Shown one piece after another: positions 59,155-64,000 of a DNA stretch of 64,000 nt. Source of the DNA: Palleronia sp. LCG004 (GTDB taxonomy: Bacteria; Pseudomonadota; Alphaproteobacteria; Rhodobacterales; Rhodobacteraceae). The stretch spans positions 114,249 through 178,248 of the forward strand of contig NZ_CP136762.1 of the NCBI RefSeq assembly GCF_032931615.1. Reading direction: 5' to 3'. Position 1 is the first letter of the stretch, and each line of letters begins with the position of its first letter. The notes beneath the pieces are model-generated. The model ran no database searches. It worked only from the letters and a program-made list of their open reading frames with translations, and was not told the DNA's origin. A program made the position numbers and the translations under genes.

Positions 59155-60435
59155 ATGACCGACACGCCCGACGCCCAAGACTATCCCCTCAGCGAGGTCC
59201 CGCAGGGAGCGCGGCGCAGTCTGAAGTCCCTTTCCTTCGTACTGCTGGGTTTCACCTTCTTCACCGCGACCATGTTCGGGGGCGGGCAGATCGGCGCGGC
59301 CTTTCCCGTCTGGCCCGACCTGATCGCGGTGATCCTCGTCGGCAATCTGCTTCTCGGTGCCTATGTGGCGGTGCTGGGGCTGATCGGGTGCCGCACAGGG
59401 CTCAACACCGCCCTTCTGAGCCGGTTCGGGTTCGGCAGGATCGGCGCGCGTCTGTCCGATACCGTTCTGGGACTGACCCAGATCGGTTGGTATGGCTGGG
59501 GAGCGGCGACCATGGGCGTGGTGCTGATCCGTCTGTTCGGCGGCGATCCGGACGCGAATCCGATCCTTCTGAATGCCCTAATCGTCGTCTTCGGCCTCGC
59601 ATTCTGCTGGACGGCCTATATCGGCTACCGGGGCCTCGAGGTCCTTTCGATGGTGGCCGTGCCGCTGATGGCGGTCCTTCTCGTGGTATCGCTCGGGATC
59701 TCGATCTCGGATGCGGGCGGCTTCTCGGGGATGAGCGCGATCGAGCCCACCGCGACGCTCGGCATCGGGACGGCAATCACCGTGGTCTTCGGCACATTCG
59801 TGTCGGGCGGGACGCAAGCCACCAACTGGACCCGCTTCGCCCGCACGCCCGGACAGGCGGTGGGCGCGTCGCTGGCGGCCTTCTTTCTGGGCAATGGCCT
59901 CATGATCCTGATGGGAGCGTTCGGCGCGCTCGTCTACGGGCAACCCGACGTGGTCGAGGTGCTGGTGATCCAGGGGCTTGCGGTTCTGGGAATCCTGATG
60001 CTGTTCCTGAACCTGTGGACCACGCAGGACAACACGATCTACAACTTCTCCGCCGTCGGCTGCACCGCCTTCAACACGCGCCGCAGACGTATGGTGACGC
60101 TGGTCGGGGCCGTCATCGGCACGGTTCTGGCGCTGATGCGGATCGACCTCTATCTGATCCCGCTTCTCGTGCTGCTGGGAACCTTCATCCCGCCAATCGG
60201 CGGGGTCATCATGGCCGACTTCTTCTACAAGCATCGCGGACGCTATCCCAAACTGGCGATCGAGTCGCTTCCGGCCGTGAACATCGCGGGGCTGGCCGGC
60301 TACGGGATCGGGTGCCTTGTCGCATTCCTCTCTCCCGGGATCCCGCCCCTGAACGGTATCATCGCGGCGATCGTGGCGTATGTCGTGGCCGACAAGCTGC
60401 TGATGCGGCGTGCCGGTGCGGCGGCGATCCGGTGA
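59155..60435 (+). CDS. codB: NCS1-family cytosine permease (CodB-like)
   Basis: A 426-residue, 12-helix inner-membrane transporter of the NCS1 family. TATMFGGGQIGAAFPVWPDL, GWYGWGAATMGVVLIR, SGGTQATNWTRFARTP and NLWTTQDNTIYNFS are typical of CodB. GAAAGAGG precedes the ATG. It follows the deaminase gene and should be co-transcribed with it, giving a two-gene codBA-like unit in which the deaminase is of the eukaryote-like small type rather than the E. coli CodA type. Confidence 0.9.
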   Translation: MTDTPDAQDYPLSEVPQGARRSLKSLSFVLLGFTFFTATMFGGGQIGAAFPVWPDLIAVILVGNLLLGAYVAVLGLIGCRTGLNTALLSRFGFGRIGARLSDTVLGLTQIGWYGWGAATMGVVLIRLFGGDPDANPILLNALIVVFGLAFCWTAYIGYRGLEVLSMVAVPLMAVLLVVSLGISISDAGGFSGMSAIEPTATLGIGTAITVVFGTFVSGGTQATNWTRFARTPGQAVGASLAAFFLGNGLMILMGAFGALVYGQPDVVEVLVIQGLAVLGILMLFLNLWTTQDNTIYNFSAVGCTAFNTRRRRMVTLVGAVIGTVLALMRIDLYLIPLLVLLGTFIPPIGGVIMADFFYKHRGRYPKLAIESLPAVNIAGLAGYGIGCLVAFLSPGIPPLNGIIAAIVAYVVADKLLMRRAGAAAIR

Positions 60436-60956
60436 CGGGTGCCGTCAGGGTGCATTCAGCCGGGTAGGGCCTGTCGGCGTTTTCAGGGCTGCCGAACGTG
60501 CTGCCGGGCATGACACGGCGATCCCGGATGGATCGAGCGGGCTCTGCCTGGAATGACCAATCAGAGCGGGGAAATCGCGTCCGTGGCGTAGGATTGGCGA
60601 TGGGGATCCGGTGCACGGCCCGGTTTGCCACCCGTGGCGGTCTGCGCAATGCGTGCCCCGCGCCGCATAGCCTTTACGCCGGATTGCGCTCAACCTAGGG
60701 TAAGCCTCGGGTCGACGTTATTCGATGCTGATTGCATCTCGCGACACGGCAGCGCCGTCATCTGTCCTGGGGAGGAGATGAGACCGGGCACTTTCCCGCG
60801 TTGACCCGTGCCACTGGTCACCTCGCGATTGCAGTCATCAGACATGGGGCGAGCCTTCGCCGATCCCACGAGCCGGAGCGAATGGTCGCAAGCCCATTGG
60901 CGCACCGGACGTTTCGTGGGTCGCGCGGACGTGTCGCCGTGGAGGAAGAGCAGACG
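60436..60956. other. Non-coding gap with a possible dispersed repeat
   Basis: 521 bases without a recognisable gene. At about 60498-60556 there is a CCGGGCATGACACGG segment ending in TGCCTGGAATGACC, the style of dispersed intergenic repeats in alphaproteobacteria. A GGAGGAAG ribosome site at the right end belongs to the next gene. Confidence 0.4.
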
Positions 60957-62753
60957 ATGTCCATATCCAGACAGGCGATCATCCGGCGGGGATCGGCCTT
61001 GGCCGCCAGCATGGCCCTTTCGTCCCTGACGGGCTTGCTGGCCCTGGCGCAGAACGCCGCATCGGCCGATGGCATTCCGGTGCCCGCGATCGAAGGCCCC
61101 CTGCCGAATGCGCCCTTCGACGATCCGGAAAACGACTATCAGTTCTTCCGAAGCGATATCGCCCTCGGCAGCCACGGCTATGTCGAGGAGGAGTTCTATG
61201 TCGAGGGCGAGGCCAACGCCTACGACATTCCCTATCCGCGCGACGAACCTCGGGAGCCACCGATCGAGCTGCCGGAGCGTCTTGCGGAAATCGAGCGGGC
61301 CGCCATCCCCTACAAGACCAGAATGATCGTGCGTCGGCCCGTCGATGAGGCCGATTTCAACGGCACCGTCGTGGTCGAATGGCTGAACGTGACGGACGGT
61401 TTCGACGGCGAATATTTCTGGGTTCAGGCGCAGAAGGCGTTGCTCAGGGACGGCTATGCATATGTCGGCATTTCCGCCCAGGACAATTCCATCTCGGTCG
61501 ACGACAAGTCGCTGAAGCAGTTCAGCCCGCAGCGCTACGGAACCCTCGACGTGACGGGGGGCGGCGAGTTCGACCGGAGCGAGCTCAGCTTCGATATCTA
61601 CGCGCAGGCCGCGAAGGCGGCGTGGGAGGTGCCAGAGATACTGGACGGCATGAAACCCACCAGCATCATCGGCGTGGGCATGTCCCAGTCGGGCATCTTC
61701 AACGGCAGCTACCTGAATTACCTTCACATGAAGCAGCCGATCTACGACGGTGTCCTGCTGCAGGTGTGGAATGCGCCCATCCGGGACGATATCGACATCC
61801 CCGTCATCAAGGTCCTGAGCGAGACCGAGGCGGATTACATGCCGATCTCGATGACCCAGCCGGATACCGACATGCGCAAGACCTACTGGGTCGCCGGAAG
61901 CTCGCATGGCGACATCGTCCAGCGCAACGGCCGCAACGGGGTCCGGCTGCGCGATCTGGGCGTCCTGCAGACCGGGGATGACGGCTGCGGCCCCGAAGGT
62001 CCGACCGGCGAGGCGATGACGCGTCCGCGTACCCCCTTCGCCCACGTCGTCAACGCGGCGCTTCATCATCTCAAGCAGCAGGTCGAGACCGGTGTTCAGC
62101 CGCCGACCGCGCCGCGGATCGAAGCCGCCGATGAAGGCTCCGGGGACATCATCGCCCGCGACGGGGACGGCAATGCCAAAGGCGGGATCAGACTGGCCGC
62201 CATGGAGGTCCCGACCGCGCGCGCCGACGGCGTGGTCTGTGGCGCGATCGGCGTGTGGGAACCGTTCGGCGAGGACAAGCTGCAAGACCTCTATCCCAGC
62301 CACGACGCCTATGTGTCGGCGGTGAGGGCGGCCGTCGACGCGTCGGTCGAAGCCGGGTTCGTCCTGCCCCGGGATGCCGCGGAGCAGATCGCCCTGGCGG
62401 AGGCCTCCCTGATCGGAACGGGACTGACTTGCGGAGCTCTGTGTCTCGATCGCGGCCATTACAGGTTGGACTATTCATCCACGGGCGTCCTGCGGGGCGT
62501 CACCGAATACTACAACATCGTCGATGGCGACGAGCTGATGGACGCCATAGATGCCGCCCACCGCTATGTGGCACAGGGCGACACGGCGGACGGAAACGCG
62601 GCGCGGCAATTCCACGCGCTGGCCGGGAACAGCCTGCGCGACTATCTGCGGTTGCTCGAAGCTGCCGAGGAGGAGGGGCGGGTAACCGCCACCGCGTCCG
62701 ACATCCTGTCGATGCAGGCGCATACGATCCTCGCCGGTTTGCAGAAGATGTAG
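60957..62753 (+). CDS. Secreted alpha/beta-hydrolase-domain protein
   Basis: A 598-residue protein with an N-terminal export signal (residues 1-37, RRGSALAASMALSSLTGLLALAQ; the RR could indicate Tat). It matches the alpha/beta hydrolase domain family of PF20091 type, with VVVEWLNVTDGFDGEYFW, the nucleophile elbow GVGMSQSGIFN (Ser in GMSQSG) near residue 244, and the catalytic His candidate in AGSSHGDI. The family's reaction is not established; esters are likely. Strong GGAGGAAG ribosome site. Stands alone. Confidence 0.82.
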   Translation: MSISRQAIIRRGSALAASMALSSLTGLLALAQNAASADGIPVPAIEGPLPNAPFDDPENDYQFFRSDIALGSHGYVEEEFYVEGEANAYDIPYPRDEPREPPIELPERLAEIERAAIPYKTRMIVRRPVDEADFNGTVVVEWLNVTDGFDGEYFWVQAQKALLRDGYAYVGISAQDNSISVDDKSLKQFSPQRYGTLDVTGGGEFDRSELSFDIYAQAAKAAWEVPEILDGMKPTSIIGVGMSQSGIFNGSYLNYLHMKQPIYDGVLLQVWNAPIRDDIDIPVIKVLSETEADYMPISMTQPDTDMRKTYWVAGSSHGDIVQRNGRNGVRLRDLGVLQTGDDGCGPEGPTGEAMTRPRTPFAHVVNAALHHLKQQVETGVQPPTAPRIEAADEGSGDIIARDGDGNAKGGIRLAAMEVPTARADGVVCGAIGVWEPFGEDKLQDLYPSHDAYVSAVRAAVDASVEAGFVLPRDAAEQIALAEASLIGTGLTCGALCLDRGHYRLDYSSTGVLRGVTEYYNIVDGDELMDAIDAAHRYVAQGDTADGNAARQFHALAGNSLRDYLRLLEAAEEEGRVTATASDILSMQAHTILAGLQKM

Positions 62754-63137
62754 GGTTTCAGGCGGCCCGTCGGCGTTTGCGAGATCAAGGGCCGGGCGGT
62801 CGCCTGCATAACCTGCGATACATTGCGGCTGCGACCGGGAGTGTCCCCGGCGCGAGGACGACAGCTCGATGGACAGTGTAGCGTCTGCGATGCGACCGTA
62901 TCTCTACCTGCTGCACCGCTATCTCACGGTCTTCCGCGCGCATTCCCCGAAACCCGGCGCGCTTTGAAACATCGCCTCGATGCAGGGTTCGGCGCGAAAG
63001 CGGGCAGATGCGATCGAGACCGACCGCTGAGGGTCATCCTCTCCCCCGATCTTGCCGCGGCAGGCGGTGCCTTGCTTGCCCTCCCATGCGGGGGGCGGCA
63101 AGCTCTGCCGCAAAACGACACCTTTCAGGATCCCCGC
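62754..63137. other. Non-coding gap before the nucleosidase gene
   Basis: 384 bases. No credible gene or T-tailed terminator. TTTCAGGA at the right end is the ribosome site of the next gene. Confidence 0.4.
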
Positions 63138-64000
63138 ATGTATCGCGCCACGGCCTCTCTTGCTCTTCTTCTGACACCTGCGGCGGTTGCCGCTCAGGAC
63201 GGGTCCCGGATCGCGGTCATGTCCGCGTTCGAGCCGGAATGGATCGCCCTGCAGGAGGAGCTCGACGATGCGGAGGAAGAGATCATCAACGGCAACCGGT
63301 TCATCACCGGCACGCTCGAGGGGCGCGATGTCGTCCTCTTCCTGTCGGGCGTCTCGATCGTCAACGCGGCGATGACGACGCAGCTCGCGCTCGAACGGTT
63401 TGACGTTTCGGGTATCGTCTTCTCAGGCATTGCCGGCGGTGTGGACCCGAGCCTCGACATCGGGGATGTCGTGGTCCCGCAGCAATGGGGGCAGTATCTC
63501 GAAGGCGTGCTCGCACGTGAGGGCGAGGACGGTACGTTCGCGATGCCGCCCTGGATGAGCACGGGCTTTCCCAATTACGGCATGATGTTCACCCGCGACG
63601 TTTCCGTCATGCGCGACGGGCTCGACGCGCCCGAAAAGCGGTTCTGGTTCGACGTGGATCCGGACTTCCTCGCCGTTGCGCAGGACGTGGCGGCCGCGAC
63701 CGAGCTCGACGCCTGCGCGACGGAGGAGGATTGCCTGTCGGAGCCGCCCGAGATCGTCGTGGGCGGCACCGGCGTGTCCGGCGCGCGCTTTGTCGACAAC
63801 GCCGATTTCCGGGCCTTCGTCTTCGAGACGTTCGAGGCACGGGTTCTCGACATGGAGAGCGCGGCCGTGGCCCAGGTGGCCTATGCGAACGATGTGCCGT
63901 TCATCGCCTTCCGCTCGCTGTCGGATCTTGCGGGCGGGGGCGACGGAGAGAACGAGATGTCGACCTTCATGGACATCGCCTCCGACAACTCCGCGAAAGT
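63138..64000 (+). CDS. Exported 5'-methylthioadenosine/S-adenosylhomocysteine nucleosidase-like protein (3' truncated by window)
   Basis: At least 287 residues, continuing past the right edge. A signal peptide (about 1-19, LTPAAVAAQ) is unusual for this normally cytoplasmic MTN/PNP fold. SGIAGGVDPSLDIGDVVVP near residue 95 is the purine-phosphorylase-type glycine loop. VLDMESAAVAQVAYANDVPFI near 238 has the Met-Glu pair that binds ribose, followed by RSLSDLAGG with the catalytic Asp. It is probably a periplasmic purine nucleosidase. Confidence 0.85.
   Translation, partial: MYRATASLALLLTPAAVAAQDGSRIAVMSAFEPEWIALQEELDDAEEEIINGNRFITGTLEGRDVVLFLSGVSIVNAAMTTQLALERFDVSGIVFSGIAGGVDPSLDIGDVVVPQQWGQYLEGVLAREGEDGTFAMPPWMSTGFPNYGMMFTRDVSVMRDGLDAPEKRFWFDVDPDFLAVAQDVAAATELDACATEEDCLSEPPEIVVGGTGVSGARFVDNADFRAFVFETFEARVLDMESAAVAQVAYANDVPFIAFRSLSDLAGGGDGENEMSTFMDIASDNSAK

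Noticed and set aside
1..64000. CRISPR arrays, tRNA/rRNA genes, insertion sequences, prophage or attachment sites
   Set aside because: No regularly spaced repeats, cloverleaf-like sequences, transposase or integrase motifs were found by eye. A tRNA or IS scan with dedicated software would be decisive.

Overview
The window is GC-rich DNA from an alphaproteobacterium, most probably a member of the Rhodobacteraceae (Roseobacter group). The RepABC replication module, the Rhodobacteraceae-style long RibA and the many ABC transporters paired with flavin oxidoreductases all point that way. The complete repA-repB-repC operon, with its antisense RNA and three copies of a partition palindrome, says this is an extrachromosomal replicon (plasmid or chromid). 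Housekeeping-type genes on it (ribA, rsgA) make a chromid plausible. I saw no rRNA, tRNA, CRISPR array, insertion sequence or prophage.

Layout. 1-2.3 kb: edge of an iron-siderophore type binding protein, kynureninase, and a ParDE toxin-antitoxin pair. 2.6-6.1 kb: repABC on the minus strand. 6.5-14.4 kb: a PfkB sugar kinase, then a tight minus-strand run ribA, BchC-like dehydrogenase, PTPS-like protein, methyltransferase and RibD-type reductase, followed by an FkbM methyltransferase, a glycosyltransferase and an inositol-monophosphatase-family enzyme. This looks like an undescribed GTP-derived pteridine/flavin-like metabolite pathway. 14.4-16.7 kb: a DUF4396 membrane protein, a remnant of an Lrp/AsnC regulator and an alcohol dehydrogenase.

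16.8-35.3 kb: two adjacent catabolic blocks. The first is LysR, a dipeptide-type ABC transporter (with a fused permease-ATPase), a DadA-like oxidase, an AstE-like zinc amidohydrolase and RidA. The second is LysR, a polyamine-type ABC transporter and a set of flavin and iron-sulfur subunits resembling opine oxidase / HcnABC, flanked by DadA-like oxidases. Together they suggest import and oxidative cleavage of N-substituted amino acids or amines, with RidA removing reactive imines. A soluble-glucose-dehydrogenase-like protein fused to cytochrome c follows.

38-48 kb: a signalling island. It holds a CheY-like regulator, a membrane hybrid histidine kinase, a small RTX protein, an HPt protein, a receiver protein with a cysteine-rich TackOD1-like domain and a dead GGDEF-like domain, a processive GT2 synthase, an HlyD-like adaptor and a GAF histidine kinase. 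The REC/GT2/adaptor genes overlap by 4 bases each and look like a regulated surface-polysaccharide system.

48-64 kb: homocysteine methyltransferase family protein, hemerythrin, tautomerase, a selenate/phosphonate-type ABC transporter with a doubled permease, RsgA, an ArsC-like protein, YaeQ, a DUF421 protein preceded by a C13 tract, a DUF2236 protein, cytosine deaminase plus cytosine permease, an alpha/beta-hydrolase-domain protein and the start of a periplasmic nucleosidase that runs off the right edge.
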